A stretch of 64,000 nucleotides of DNA from Sphingomonas sp. MA1305 (GCF_016107325.1 NZ_RCVT01000002.1:682001-746000); one strand, 5' to 3'. Counted from the stretch's first letter, positions 7,843-18,306 are shown. Numbers and translations are program-made. Notes: generated from the sequence alone by a model not told the origin.

Positions 7843-8778
7843 ATGAAACTGATGACCGGCAATTCGAACCTTCCGCTGGCGCAGGCGATCGCGGGCTATC
7901 TCGAACTGCCGCTGACCGAGGCGCTGGTGCGGCGCTTCGCCGACGAGGAGATCTTCGTCGAGATCCAGGAGAACGTCCGCGGCGAGGACGTGTTCGTGAT
8001 CCAGTCGACCGGTTTTCCCGCCAACGACAATCTGATGGAATTGCTGATCATCATCGACGCGTTGAAGCGCGCGTCGGCGAAGCGGATCACCGCGGTGATC
8101 CCGTACATGGGCTATGCGCGCCAGGACCGGAAACCGGGGCCGCGCACGCCGATCTCGGCCAAGCTGGTCGCCAATCTGATCACCGTCGCGGGCGCCGACC
8201 GCGTGCTGTCGGTCGACCTGCACGCCGGGCAAATCCAGGGTTTCTTCGACATTCCAACCGACAATCTCTACGCCGCGCCGGTGATGAGCGCGGACATCCA
8301 TGCGCGCTTCAAGGGCAAGAATTTGATGGTCGTCTCGCCCGACGTCGGCGGCGTGGTGCGTGCGCGTCAGCTCGCCAAGCGGCTCGACAATGCGCCGCTG
8401 GCGATCGTCGACAAGCGTCGCGAGCGCGCCGGCGAATCAGAGGTGATGAACATCATCGGCGACGTCGAGGGCCGCTTTTGCATCCTGATCGACGACATCG
8501 TCGATTCGGCGGGGACGCTGTGCAACGCGGCGGCGGCGCTGCGCGAGGCGGGGGCGGAGGATGTCGTCGCCTATGTCACGCACGGCGTGCTGTCGGGCGG
8601 CGCGGTGGCGCGCGTCGAGGGGTCCGCGCTGCGCGAGTTGGTCATCACCGACTCGATCGGCAATCACGAATCGATCGGTAGGGCGGGGAAGATCCGGCAT
8701 CTACCGATCGCGCCGCTGCTCGGCGAGGCGATCAAGCGGATCGCCGATGAGACGAGCGTCAGCAGCCTGTTCGACTGA
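7843..8778 (+). CDS. prs: Ribose-phosphate pyrophosphokinase (PRPP synthetase)
   Basis: Makes phosphoribosyl pyrophosphate for nucleotide, histidine and tryptophan synthesis. 311 residues from the ATG of [13 protein letters not shown], the usual start and length. Motifs: [12 protein letters not shown] (ATP-binding), [13 protein letters not shown] (metal-binding His/Asp region), and the PRPP signature [17 protein letters not shown]. Diverges from gltX across about 100 bases. Confidence 0.96.
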   Translation: MKLMTGNSNLPLAQAIAGYLELPLTEALVRRFADEEIFVEIQENVRGEDVFVIQSTGFPANDNLMELLIIIDALKRASAKRITAVIPYMGYARQDRKPGPRTPISAKLVANLITVAGADRVLSVDLHAGQIQGFFDIPTDNLYAAPVMSADIHARFKGKNLMVVSPDVGGVVRARQLAKRLDNAPLAIVDKRRERAGESEVMNIIGDVEGRFCILIDDIVDSAGTLCNAAAALREAGAEDVVAYVTHGVLSGGAVARVEGSALRELVITDSIGNHESIGRAGKIRHLPIAPLLGEAIKRIADETSVSSLFD

Positions 8779-8963
8779 TGCCGGGTGCAGGCGCGGTCAC
8801 ATCCATACCTTGCGCGACCCTACTGACGACGGTTTTGCCGGCGTTTTGATGCGGCGACGATTGCTGGGAACAGCGACGACCGCGAAGCCCCCGTCCTGAC
8901 GCCGGACCGGTTCGGCATTGCCGACCCGCCGGCCGGTCGCGCGTCTGCGGCTAGGCCGCACCA

Positions 8964-8981
8964 GCGCGGGCGTGGCCGCGC
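8964..8981. repeat. GC hairpin repeat directly after the PilZ gene stop
   Basis: GCGCGGGCGTGGCCGCGC forms a 6-base stem (GCGCGG/CCGCGC on the minus strand). The same 18 bases, plus a further near-identical 10, occur at 46930-46947 after fliQ. In both places the repeat follows the stop codon of a minus-strand gene. Confidence 0.6.
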
Positions 8982-9314
8982 TTAGCGCTGCGACAAGGCG
9001 ATGATATGCTCGAACACCGCGGGGTGAAGCGGCTTGGCGAAGGCGCAGCCATAATGGAATTTGTCGCGCCACGCGACCACCGCCTCGAGCCCGGCGAGTC
9101 CCGGCAGCGTCAGCCACACGACCGTCCCGGGCCACAAGGTGAAGCTCGTCTCGGCGCGGAACCCCGATTCGGACAGGTCGGTGACATCGATCTCGAACCG
9201 CGTCTGGCCGCGATCGCGCAGATGGGCGCGCATCCGCACCGCCTTGCGCAGGGCACGCCGGTGATCGCCGCCATCCAGCGATTCGATCGGTTCGTTGAAG
9301 ATCGGCTGTTCCAT
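8982..9314 (-). CDS. PilZ-domain protein
   Basis: A 110-residue single-domain protein of the PilZ fold, which usually binds cyclic-di-GMP. The RxxxR-type element is RRALRKAVR (about 19-27) and the downstream DLSESGFR fits the (D/N)xSxxG motif. Such lone PilZ proteins act as c-di-GMP effectors on motility, polysaccharide or envelope functions; the target here is unknown. Start at the ATG of MEQPIFNEP; a start seven codons earlier is possible. Convergent with prs. Confidence 0.85.
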   Translation of the reverse strand: MEQPIFNEPIESLDGGDHRRALRKAVRMRAHLRDRGQTRFEIDVTDLSESGFRAETSFTLWPGTVVWLTLPGLAGLEAVVAWRDKFHYGCAFAKPLHPAVFEHIIALSQR

Positions 9315-9338
9315 GGCACGCGTGGTGCCACGCAATGG

Positions 9339-9881
9339 TTACTTTTCTGCCAATGTATCGGCCAGCGTCGCCTCGGCTGCGGGGGACTGAACCGGCGCAC
9401 GCACGCCGCGGCGCGACCGGCGCTTGAGTTCCGCCTTCAGATCTTCCGGCCGCGGCGCGATCAGGAAGCCGAAGCTGACAGTGCCCTGCTTCGTTTCCAC
9501 GACATGGTGCAGCCGATGCGCCTGGATGATCCGCTTCATATAGCTCGACTTGGGCAGATAGCGTGTCGGCAGCCGCTTGTGCACGATGATGTCGTGGAAG
9601 CCGAAATAGATCGCGCCGTAGGCGGCGATGCCCGCGCCGATCCAGGCGAAGCCGGGCCACCAGCCGAGTTGCACGCCGCCGAGCAGCAGCACGAACGACG
9701 GCACCGCAAAGATTGCGGCATAGAGGTCGTTCAGCTCCCAATTGCCGGTGCGCGCGCGATGGTGGCTTTCATGCAGGAACCAGCCCGGCCCATGCATGAT
9801 CCAGCGGTGCGCGGCATAGGCGAAGCCTTCCATGCCGATCACCGTTGCCACGAAGAGAAGGATGCCGATCGGCCAGGACAT
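9339..9881 (-). CDS. crtZ: Beta-carotene hydroxylase (fatty acid hydroxylase fold)
   Basis: Adds hydroxyl groups at the 3 and 3' positions of beta-carotene to give zeaxanthin. The 180-residue membrane protein carries four histidine clusters expected for the di-iron site: HRWIMH, HESHH, HDIIVH and HRLHH. Several hydrophobic segments flank them. It lies 10-16 kb from crtB, crtI and crtY, so the pathway is scattered. The last 25 residues are Ala/Thr-rich and variable. Confidence 0.93.
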   Translation of the reverse strand: MSWPIGILLFVATVIGMEGFAYAAHRWIMHGPGWFLHESHHRARTGNWELNDLYAAIFAVPSFVLLLGGVQLGWWPGFAWIGAGIAAYGAIYFGFHDIIVHKRLPTRYLPKSSYMKRIIQAHRLHHVVETKQGTVSFGFLIAPRPEDLKAELKRRSRRGVRAPVQSPAAEATLADTLAEK

Positions 9882-10013
9882 TGCAATTCCGTCTACTGCG
9901 ATGCACTTGCATTAAGCGCGATGTGCCCGGTAAATCCGGGGTGGATTCGCGGGGCCGCCTGTGCGAAGGGCTTGCCGCAACTCTCCATATAGTCATGCAA
10001 GGCGAGGCAGGCC

Positions 10014-11213
<1,200 letters not shown>

Positions 11214-11244
11214 TGCTCGCGGCATCCTGATCGACCAAATTGCA

Positions 11245-11271
11245 CGGGCTCGGACACCATGTCCGGGCCCG
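11245..11271 (+). terminator. Hairpin after sucC
   Basis: An 11-base stem (CGGGCTCGGAC / GTCCGGGCCCG, one G-T type mismatch) with a 5-base loop lies about 30 bases after the sucC stop. There is no strong T-run, so it may act as a processing or weak termination site. Confidence 0.5.
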
Positions 11272-11411
11272 ATGCGTTTGGGGGGCAAGGATGCCGTAAC
11301 GTCAGGCGGGCTTTTCCGTACTGAACTTGCGAAAACGGCGGAAAACCGCCATATCCGCCATCGATACGGAGCCTTCGAACGGCTCCGGCGGCCAAGACTG
11401 GAAGGACGCAA

Positions 11412-12158
11412 ATGAAGGTGCTGGTGCCGGTCAAGCGCGTGCTTGACTATAACGTGAAGCCCCGGGTGAAGGCGGACGGGACGGGGGTCGACCTCGCCAA
11501 CGTCAAGATGAGCATGAACCCGTTCGACGAGATCGCGGTCGAGGAAGCGATCCGCCTCAAGGACAAGGGCGTGACCGAGATCGTCGTCGTGTCGATCGGC
11601 GAACCCAAGGCACAGGAGACGATCCGCACCGCGCTGGCGATGGGCGCCGACCGCGGCATCCTGGTCACCAGCGAGGAGAAGGTCGAGCCGCTCGGCGTCG
11701 CCAAGATCCTCGCCAAGATTGTCGAGGAGGAACAGCCGAACCTGGTGATCCTCGGCAAGCAAGCGATCGACGACGACAACAACCAGACGGGGCAGATGCT
11801 GGCCGGTCTGCTCGGCTGGGGCCAGGGCACCTTCGCCTCGAAGGTCGAGCTGTCCGCCGACAGCGTCACCGTGACCCGCGAGGTCGACGGCGGTCTCGAG
11901 ACGGGCACGTTCACGCTGCCCGCGATCGTCACCACCGACCTGCGCCTCAACGAGCCGCGCTACGCCTCGCTGCCCAACATCATGAAGGCCAAATCGAAGC
12001 CGCTCGCGCAGAAGACGGCGGCCGATTACGGCGTCGACGTCACCCCGCGGATCAAGACGCTGAAGGTGGTCGAGCCGGCCAAGCGCAGCGCCGGCATCAA
12101 GGTCGCCGACGTCGACGAACTGGTCATGAAGCTGCACGCGATGGGGATTGCCAAGTGA
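11412..12158 (+). CDS. etfB: Electron transfer flavoprotein, beta subunit
   Basis: With EtfA forms the soluble FAD/AMP flavoprotein that carries electrons from acyl-CoA and other dehydrogenases to ETF-quinone oxidoreductase. 248 residues; starts [38 protein letters not shown] and the AMP-binding [17 protein letters not shown] are conserved. Overlaps etfA by four bases. Confidence 0.96.
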   Translation: MKVLVPVKRVLDYNVKPRVKADGTGVDLANVKMSMNPFDEIAVEEAIRLKDKGVTEIVVVSIGEPKAQETIRTALAMGADRGILVTSEEKVEPLGVAKILAKIVEEEQPNLVILGKQAIDDDNNQTGQMLAGLLGWGQGTFASKVELSADSVTVTREVDGGLETGTFTLPAIVTTDLRLNEPRYASLPNIMKAKSKPLAQKTAADYGVDVTPRIKTLKVVEPAKRSAGIKVADVDELVMKLHAMGIAK

Positions 12159-13084
12159 AGACGCTCGTCTGGGTCGAACACGACGGCACGGCCGTCAAGG
12201 ACGCCACGCTCGCCGCGGTCACCGCCGCGTCGAAACTTGGCGAGGTGCATCTGCTCGTCGCCGGCCAGGGTGTCGACGGCGTCGCACAGGCAGCGGCGAA
12301 GATCGCCGGCGTCGGCAAGGTCCATGTCGCCGACGATGCCGCTTATGCGCATGCGCTGGCCGAGAATGTCGCGCCGCTGGTGGTCCAGCTGATGGCCGAC
12401 CACGACGCCTTCGTCGCGCCGTCCACCACCACCGGCAAGAATGTCGCGCCGCGCGTCGCCGCGCTGCTCGACGTCATGCAGATCAGCGACATTCTGTCGG
12501 TCGAGAGCGAGGACACCTTCACCCGTCCGATCTACGCCGGCAACGCGATCGCGACGGTGCAGACGTCGGACGCCAAGAAGGTGATCACCGTGCGCGGCAC
12601 GGCCTTCGAGAAGGCCGCGGCCGAGGGCGGTTCGGCGGCGATCGAGCCGATCGCCGCGACCGGTGACACGGGCGTGTCGCGCTTCGTCAATGCCGAGATC
12701 GCGCAGAATGCACGGCCGGAGCTGACCAGCGCTAAGATCATCGTCTCCGGTGGCCGCGCGCTGCAGAATGGCGAGAACTTCCATGCGCTGATCGAGCCGC
12801 TCGCCGACAAGCTGGGTGCTGGCGTCGGCGCCAGCCGCGCGGCGGTCGACGCGGGCTATGTGCCCAACGATTATCAGGTTGGCCAGACCGGCAAGATCGT
12901 CGCACCGGAAGTCTATATCGCGGTCGGCATCTCGGGCGCGATCCAGCACCTGGCCGGCATGAAGGATTCGAAGACGATCATCGCGATCAACAAGGACGAG
13001 GATGCGCCGATCTTCCAGGTCGCGGACATCGGCCTGGTCGGCGACCTGTTTAAGGTCGTGCCCGAGCTGACCGAAAAGCTCTGA
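12155..13084 (+). CDS. etfA: Electron transfer flavoprotein, alpha subunit
   Basis: Partner of EtfB. 309 residues. The C-terminal FAD-binding region is complete: [45 protein letters not shown] and [20 protein letters not shown]. Starts within the ATGA-type overlap with etfB and is followed by a clear intrinsic terminator. Confidence 0.96.
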   Translation: MKTLVWVEHDGTAVKDATLAAVTAASKLGEVHLLVAGQGVDGVAQAAAKIAGVGKVHVADDAAYAHALAENVAPLVVQLMADHDAFVAPSTTTGKNVAPRVAALLDVMQISDILSVESEDTFTRPIYAGNAIATVQTSDAKKVITVRGTAFEKAAAEGGSAAIEPIAATGDTGVSRFVNAEIAQNARPELTSAKIIVSGGRALQNGENFHALIEPLADKLGAGVGASRAAVDAGYVPNDYQVGQTGKIVAPEVYIAVGISGAIQHLAGMKDSKTIIAINKDEDAPIFQVADIGLVGDLFKVVPELTEKL

Positions 13085-13154
13085 CGGCGGCAGGCGGGGT
13101 CCCCCGCCGCCGGCGGCGAGGGTCGGCGGCGCCAAGGCGTGCACTGACGGCATG

Positions 13155-13183
13155 CGACGCGGGGGTGATCCCCGCGTCGTTTT
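13155..13183 (+). terminator. Intrinsic terminator of etfBA
   Basis: Stem CGACGCGGGG / CCCCGCGTCG with a short loop, followed at once by TTTTG. This is the best rho-independent terminator in the window. Confidence 0.8.
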
Positions 13184-13350
13184 GTCTGGCGGCGACACTC
13201 TAGCCGTGCGCATGGGCTGCCGCCGCGTAGGGCCTCGCCGGCAAATGTTTCCCGTAGCTGGGAGGTGCGCCAAGCCGCCCCGACTTCATCCCTCACGACC
13301 ACCGATCGTCATCGTCGCGACGCCGAACGGGGGTTGTCGCAACCACCGGC

Positions 13351-13392
13351 TTGCGCTTGTTAGCTGGCAGGCTTATTAGTCTTACAGCTAAC
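13351..13392 (+). promoter_or_regulatory. Promoter and candidate operator of the sdpRI-like operon
   Basis: Possible -35 TTGCGC at 13351-13356 and -10 TTATTA at 13373-13378 (16-base spacer). GTTAGCTG (13359-13366) and CAGCTAAC (13385-13392) are perfect inverted arms that flank the -10. This is where an ArsR-family autorepressor would bind. The pairing is seen; its use by the neighbouring repressor is inferred. Confidence 0.5.
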
Positions 13393-13406
13393 GAGTCGAT
13401 GATCCC

Positions 13407-13691
13407 GTGGACACCATCTTCGAAGCCCTGGCGCATCCGACGCGCCGCCGCATCCTGGAGCTGCTGAAAGGCGGCGGGATGAGTGCGGGCGCGATCGCGG
13501 AGCGGTTCGACGTGTCCAAGCCGACCATGTCGGGCCATTTCGCCAAGCTGCGCGCGGCCGGGCTGATCCAGGCCGAAACGCGCGGCACCAGCACGATCTA
13601 CACGCTCAACCTGTCCGCGCTGGAAGAGGTGATGATGGCGTTCATGGCGCGGATGGGGGTGGGCGGCACGGTCCGCGAGGAAGGGGAGTGA
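13407..13691 (+). CDS. ArsR-family (SdpR-like) autorepressor
   Basis: A 94-residue winged-helix repressor: FEALAHPTRRRILELL (helix 1-2), MSAGAIAERFDVSKPTMSGH (recognition helix region) and LIQAETRGTSTIYTLN (wing). No metal-binding cysteines are seen, which agrees with the SdpR type rather than a metal sensor. Starts at GTG. Followed after five bases by an SdpI-family membrane protein, the usual partner: in Bacillus SdpI titrates SdpR at the membrane. Confidence 0.88.
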   Translation: MDTIFEALAHPTRRRILELLKGGGMSAGAIAERFDVSKPTMSGHFAKLRAAGLIQAETRGTSTIYTLNLSALEEVMMAFMARMGVGGTVREEGE

Positions 13692-13696
13692 CGCAC

Positions 13697-14356
13697 ATGT
13701 CCTATCGCAATCTCAAGATCGCATCGGTCGTGGTGGTGGCCGGCATGGCGGTGTTCGCCGCCCTGGCGCTGCAGCGGCTGCCGGCGGGGACGGAACTGCC
13801 GACGCATTGGGACGCCGCCGGCAACGTCAACGGTACGATGCCCGCGGGCATGGCGCTGTTCTTCGGTGTCGGCGTCACCGCGCTCGTCAGCCTCGTCCTC
13901 GCGGTGGTCCCAGCACTCGAGCCGTTGCAGGACAAGCTGGCCGCCAGCGCGCCCGTCTATCGCGCCGCCTGGGCCGGAACGCTCGCGCTGATGGTCGCGG
14001 TGGAGGCGAAGATCGGCGGCCCGGCGTTCGGCTGGCAATTGCCCGCGCTGCTGCCGCTGGCCGGCGCGGGGCTGCTGCTGATCGTCCTCGGCAACGTCCT
14101 GCCCAAATCGCGGCCGAGCTTCTTCGTCGGCATCCGCACGCCGTGGACGCTGACCGACACCGACAATTGGGTGGCGACGCATCGGTTCGGCGGGCGGACG
14201 ATGATGCTGGGCGGGGTGCTGCTGGTCGCGGCCGCGGTGCTGCCGATCGGTGCCGACACGCGGATGGCGCTGGTCTTCGCGGCGATCGCGGTCAGCGTGC
14301 TGCCGCCGCTCGCCTATTCCTATCTGTACTGGCGCCGCCACGGCGTCCGCCCCTGA
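13697..14356 (+). CDS. SdpI-family membrane protein
   Basis: A 219-residue protein with about six membrane segments. N-terminal part has LPTHWDAAGNVNGTMP (the DUF1648 motif: 'P.HwN..G..dg...') and the later FFVGIRTPWTLTDTDNWVATHR is the SdpI/YhfL hallmark. The ATG at 13697 was chosen because AGGGGAG sits 8 bases upstream; a GTG at 13688 overlapping the sdpR stop is also open. Likely membrane receptor/immunity-type partner of the upstream repressor. No SdpC-like toxin gene is nearby. Confidence 0.85.
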   Translation: MSYRNLKIASVVVVAGMAVFAALALQRLPAGTELPTHWDAAGNVNGTMPAGMALFFGVGVTALVSLVLAVVPALEPLQDKLAASAPVYRAAWAGTLALMVAVEAKIGGPAFGWQLPALLPLAGAGLLLIVLGNVLPKSRPSFFVGIRTPWTLTDTDNWVATHRFGGRTMMLGGVLLVAAAVLPIGADTRMALVFAAIAVSVLPPLAYSYLYWRRHGVRP

Positions 14357-14367
14357 CCCGCCCGATC

Positions 14368-14390
14368 GAGGAGATGCCCCCATGTAAGTG
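14368..14390 (+). promoter_or_regulatory. Start-stop leader (ATG-TAA-GTG) before the hydrolase gene
   Basis: GAGGAG at 14368-14373 is spaced 8 bases from an ATG (14382-14384) that is followed at once by TAA (14385-14387) and then by the in-frame GTG (14388-14390) that opens the long gene. The best-spaced start is therefore a one-codon frame. Either a point mutation of the original second codon or a true start-stop control element. Confidence 0.55.
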
Positions 14391-15317
14391 TTCGCCGCGG
14401 CGCTGGCCGCAGCCGTGACCTCTACCGACATCAGTGCCAAGGGGCCGCAGGGCCCGCTGAAGGGCACGTTCGTCGATGCCGGCAAGGGCAGGCCGGTGGT
14501 GCTGATCCTGCCGGGATCGGGGCCGACCGACCGCGACGGCAACAACCCGATGGGAATCAAGGCGGCGCCCTACCGTCTGCTCGCCGAGGGTCTAGCCGCC
14601 GCGGGCATATCGAGCGTGCGGATCGACAAGCGCGGCCTGTTCGCCAGCGCCGGCGCGGTGCCGGATGGCAATGCGGTGACGCTGGCGGATTACGTCACCG
14701 ACACCGGGGCCTGGGTCGCCGCGACGCGCGCTCGTACCGGCGCACCGTGCGTGTGGCTGCTCGGCCATAGCGAGGGCGGGCTGGTCGCGCTCGCCGCGGC
14801 GTCCGCGCCTACCGCCGGCGTCTGCGGACTGGTGCTGGTCGCCACGCCTGGCCGGCCGCTCGGTGTGGTGATGCGCGAACAGCTCCACGCCAATCCAGGC
14901 AACGCACCGCTGCTCCCCGCCGCCGATGCCGCGATCGACGCGCTCAGTGCCGGCCAGCATGTCGATGTCACCACTTTGCCGGCGCCACTGCAACCGTTGT
15001 TCCGCGCGAACGTGCAGGGCTTCCTGATCAGCCTGTTCGCGGCGGATCCGGTGAGGATGGCGGCAGCAATCCGGCTGCCGATGCTCATCGTGCAGGGGGA
15101 GCGGGACATCCAGGTCGGCCGTGCCGATGCGACCGCGCTCAAGGCGGCGGCACCGGGCGCGACATTGGCGATGCTGCCGAACGTCAACCATGTGCTGAAG
15201 CTGGTCGAGAGCGACAGCCGCGGGGCCAATCTGGCGACCTATGCCGACCCCAATGTGCCACTCGCTCCCGCCGTGGTGTCGACGGTGGTAGGGTTCATAT
15301 CGGAAAAGCGACGCTGA
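14388..15317 (+). CDS. Alpha/beta hydrolase, probably exported
   Basis: A 309-residue alpha/beta-hydrolase of the Pfam hydrolase_4/BAAT-like kind. PVVLILPGSGPTDRDGNN is the oxyanion-hole strand, GHSEGG (about residue 126) the nucleophile elbow with Ser, and the acid/His pair are probably in VQGERDIQV and PNVNHVLK. The N-terminus (FAAALAAAVTSTDISA) looks like the end of a signal peptide missing its basic start, consistent with damage or re-start at the ATG-TAA-GTG site just upstream. Substrate unknown. 31 bases after the sdpI-like gene and perhaps co-transcribed. Confidence 0.8.
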   Translation: MFAAALAAAVTSTDISAKGPQGPLKGTFVDAGKGRPVVLILPGSGPTDRDGNNPMGIKAAPYRLLAEGLAAAGISSVRIDKRGLFASAGAVPDGNAVTLADYVTDTGAWVAATRARTGAPCVWLLGHSEGGLVALAAASAPTAGVCGLVLVATPGRPLGVVMREQLHANPGNAPLLPAADAAIDALSAGQHVDVTTLPAPLQPLFRANVQGFLISLFAADPVRMAAAIRLPMLIVQGERDIQVGRADATALKAAAPGATLAMLPNVNHVLKLVESDSRGANLATYADPNVPLAPAVVSTVVGFISEKRR

Positions 15318-15370
15318 TCGCGTCGCCGGCGCATCCTTCGTCGCGACCGTGAGCCAGCCGACCCGCCGTG

Positions 15371-16027
15371 TCAGTCGCCGCGGATATCGGCGGCGGCGTC
15401 ATTGACGATATAGTGCGCGGTGTTCGGGTGAAACAGCGCGTCGGCCGGCCGGCGTGTGTCGAGTGCGGTGACGCGCCAGATCGGGCGGCGGGCGGTGTCG
15501 AGCATGACGAGCGGATAGGCATGAGCGCGCGACCAGCAAATGAAGCTGGTTCGCCCCGACTGATCGAGCGCGATCCACCGGCAGGGTGCGATCGTGGTGA
15601 TCGCGGCAGGTGCGGTGACGAGCGCACGCAGCCGGTAGGTGCCGGCGGGACGGCGCAGTCCATAGGCGAGATCGTCCCAATCGGTGAAGCGTCCGACGCG
15701 ATACAAACTGTCGCGGTCGACAAGGGTACGGATATGCCGTCGCGTGTCGATCACCGCCATGCGAAAGGCTGGATCGCGCGCACTCGACCGCGTGGCGACG
15801 GTGATCAGCCGTCCGTCGGTATCACGGCGCAGCCGCGTAGCGCCGTCGCGCCAGAGTTCGGCATCATGGACCCCGTCCGGACCGCGGTAGCGGATGCGGG
15901 CGTGGAAGGCGCGGGGCGCGGTGGCGGTCGGGAATGCCTGTTCGAACCGCAAGGAGAGAGCGGGGGCAGCCGATGCAGCCGCCCCCGCCACGATCAGGCC
16001 GATATTATTGGCGAACGGCACGGGCAT
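15371..16027 (-). CDS. Hypothetical exported protein
   Basis: A 218-residue protein with a likely signal peptide (NIGLIVAGAAASAAPALS). The body is rich in Arg, Thr and aromatic residues with alternating beta-like segments (FHARIRYRGPDG, RTSFICWSRAHAYPLVMLD). No family recognised. Its start overlaps the end of the phosphatase gene by 23 bases, so it is probably co-expressed with it. Confidence 0.65.
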   Translation of the reverse strand: MPVPFANNIGLIVAGAAASAAPALSLRFEQAFPTATAPRAFHARIRYRGPDGVHDAELWRDGATRLRRDTDGRLITVATRSSARDPAFRMAVIDTRRHIRTLVDRDSLYRVGRFTDWDDLAYGLRRPAGTYRLRALVTAPAAITTIAPCRWIALDQSGRTSFICWSRAHAYPLVMLDTARRPIWRVTALDTRRPADALFHPNTAHYIVNDAAADIRGD

Positions 16028-18137
16028 AGTCGAAATAGCGATAGGTCTTGCCGTCGACGGTCACGTCCTTGACCGCGAGCTGGATGGAGTAGCTGCCGCC
16101 GGTGCGGCTGGTGTCCTTGGTCGCGCCGCTGGGATCGGTGGGCAGTTCGAAGGCGAGGCCGGTCACGGCGTTCGCCGGAGTGATCACGCGCGGATTGACC
16201 GACAGGCTGGCGGTGCTGCGCGGATTGACCAGCGCCTCGTTGAGGACACGCCCGTCCGCCTGCGGCATCGACAGGCCGAGCAGCCAGGCGACGGTGGGCG
16301 CGACGTCGACGTTCCCCGACGGTCCGTTGACCACCTTGCTCTTCTGGAAGCTCGGGCCATAGCCGATCAGCGTATTGTGCACGTCGGTGATGCCGAAGCT
16401 GCCGTGCATGCCGCGCTGCCCCTGCGCGCTCTCGAACTCGATGCCGTTCTTGCCCTGCACCGTGGTGTTTTCGTCCCAGGCAAAGGAGACGACGATGTCG
16501 GGCTGGCCGTTGTTGCGGCGCGTCGCATTCTCGAGGAATGCATCCTTCATCGCCAGCGTGCCCGGGATCGTGCCGTAGCGGCTGTCGACGAAGATCGCGC
16601 CATATTCCTCGCGTCGCTGCAGGATGGTGACGATCTGCTGGATCAGCGCGGGATCATGGCTGGGGACGTAGAGATAGTCGGACCCGCCGTTGGCGGCGAC
16701 CACCACCGCATTGGCGGGCAGCGAACCGGGGGCAGGCACCTTGAAGCTGGCGACCGGATTGGCGAGGGTCGCGCTGACCGCCTGATATTTGGTGTTGGCG
16801 GCGCCGCACAGCGTGCCGCTGGTGTCGACGCGCAGCGGCACGGTCGGCGTGCCGGTCGCGGACAGGCCGTACATCGCGCTGGTCGTGCAGCCGCTGCCGT
16901 CATAGGCCTTGAGGCCGCGATAGGTCAGCAGATCGGCGGTCCGCACGTCGCCGGAGAAGGAGAAGCCGGTGCCGCTTTGCCCGCCCAGGCTCGCCGCGCT
17001 GCCGCCCGCCGCGGCGGTGATGGCGCGCAGCGGGTAGAGGCTGGTCGGGCCCGACACCGTCGAATGGCCGTGGTCGGAGACGATCACGATGTTGGTCGTC
17101 GAATCGAGTCCCTGCGCCTTCAGCGCCGCCATCAGTTCGCCCAGCCGTGCATCCTGCGAGCGCAGGCCGGCGCGGACGTTCGCGGTACCGGGCCCATAGC
17201 CATGCTCGACATTGTCCGGCGTGCGGAACCAGATCAGCGACAGCATCGGGTTCTTTTTGGGCAGGATATAGTTGGTGAACACCGACATCATGTATTTGTT
17301 GGCGGCATCCTCCGGCGCGCCGCTCGTATCGGAGGAGTCGCGCGCCGCGACGGTCAGCGCACCATTGGGATCGTAGGCGGTGGTGTTGAACGTCGCATAG
17401 CCGGCGCGCGCGGTCGGGTTGCCGTTGGTCGCGGCCAGCGTCACGTCCGAGTAGGTCTTGGTGGTGTTGAGCGGCAGCGCGATGTTGGCGGCCTGCAATT
17501 CGGTCGCCAGGCTGCGCGGGCGCACCGTATTCTCGTCGACGAAATAGCTCGCCTGACCCAGGTCCTGGATATAGGCCGCGCCCGATTTGCCGATCGTCGC
17601 GGTGGTGATGCCCGCCGCCTGGGCAGTGGCGAACAGGCTTTTCACCAGCAACAGCTGGTTACCATAATAGCTGTTGAGCGTGTCGAGGATCGCATAATCC
17701 TCGGTGAACACCGGATCGACATAGTCCGCCGCCGTGCCGCCGGCACCGTTGCCCGCGGGAATCGTGTTGCCGCTACCCTGCGGCGGGGTCCAGAAGGTGT
17801 TGCCGTAAAAGCCCGTCGTCGCCGGGAAGGAGCCGGTCGCGAAGGCCGCGCCGTTCATCATCGTGAACGTCGGATAGGTCGAATGATTGTCGGCAAACTG
17901 CACCCCGGCCTGTTGCAGCGCATACAGGTTCGGCGTGTCGGTGGCGCTGACATCGTCGGGGCGCAGGCCGTCCCAGACGAACACGATCGTCCGCGTCGCG
18001 GCGATCGGCGTGGGCGTCGCCGTTGGCGTCGGCGTCGGCGCGACGTTCAGGCTGCCGCTACCGCCGTCGTTGCACGCCGCCAGCGTCGCCGTCGCGGCGA
18101 GCACCACGGCTGCCATCACCCCTTTGGTCCGAATCAT
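16005..18137 (-). CDS. Lipoprotein-type alkaline phosphatase / phosphodiesterase superfamily protein
   Basis: A 710-residue exported enzyme of the type I phosphodiesterase/nucleotide pyrophosphatase branch. Signal peptide with lipobox ATATLAAC (Cys about 22), then a linker with PTPTPTATPTP. Catalytic elements: FVWDGLRPDD (metal Asp), STYPTFTMMNG (nucleophile Thr), and VSDHGHST (metal Asp/His); later HSTYP and GMHG-type residues follow. Length is large because of C-terminal insertions. A Pho-box-like direct repeat 52 bases upstream suggests induction by phosphate starvation. Substrate not predictable. Confidence 0.85.
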   Translation of the reverse strand: MIRTKGVMAAVVLAATATLAACNDGGSGSLNVAPTPTPTATPTPIAATRTIVFVWDGLRPDDVSATDTPNLYALQQAGVQFADNHSTYPTFTMMNGAAFATGSFPATTGFYGNTFWTPPQGSGNTIPAGNGAGGTAADYVDPVFTEDYAILDTLNSYYGNQLLLVKSLFATAQAAGITTATIGKSGAAYIQDLGQASYFVDENTVRPRSLATELQAANIALPLNTTKTYSDVTLAATNGNPTARAGYATFNTTAYDPNGALTVAARDSSDTSGAPEDAANKYMMSVFTNYILPKKNPMLSLIWFRTPDNVEHGYGPGTANVRAGLRSQDARLGELMAALKAQGLDSTTNIVIVSDHGHSTVSGPTSLYPLRAITAAAGGSAASLGGQSGTGFSFSGDVRTADLLTYRGLKAYDGSGCTTSAMYGLSATGTPTVPLRVDTSGTLCGAANTKYQAVSATLANPVASFKVPAPGSLPANAVVVAANGGSDYLYVPSHDPALIQQIVTILQRREEYGAIFVDSRYGTIPGTLAMKDAFLENATRRNNGQPDIVVSFAWDENTTVQGKNGIEFESAQGQRGMHGSFGITDVHNTLIGYGPSFQKSKVVNGPSGNVDVAPTVAWLLGLSMPQADGRVLNEALVNPRSTASLSVNPRVITPANAVTGLAFELPTDPSGATKDTSRTGGSYSIQLAVKDVTVDGKTYRYFDYARAVRQ

Positions 18138-18188
18138 GCGTTTGCCCCGTGATCCTGTTCAACGTGGCTGGTCCGCTAACCGGCGTCG

Positions 18189-18206
18189 GTGACGGTCATG
18201 TGAAAG
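18189..18206 (-). promoter_or_regulatory. Candidate Pho box
   Basis: On the minus strand the bases read CTTTCAC-ATGA-CCGTCAC: two 7-base direct repeats 11 bases apart, each matching CTGTCAT at 5 of 7. A possible -10 (TTAGCG) follows about 9 bases downstream. Position and the product of the gene (phosphatase) fit PhoB control. The match is imperfect. Confidence 0.45.
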
Positions 18207-18306
18207 TCCAGCGACCAAATTACTGTAATTGCTATGAAAAATACGTGATGCTGGTGTGACCGTTGCGCGTCATGCGGCGAAATCGTGCGCGGATCGTTGC
18301 GCCGGG

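Larger units (their letters stand above)
13085..13406. other. Intergenic region between etfA and the ArsR-type gene
   Basis: Holds the etfA terminator (13155-13183) and the promoter/operator region of the next operon (13351-13392). No gene seen. Confidence 0.6.

Noticed and set aside
15894..18152. 752-codon plus-strand open frame opposite the phosphatase gene
   Set aside because: Antisense shadow of a clearly exported phosphatase; Arg/Gly/Ala/Asp-rich without motifs.
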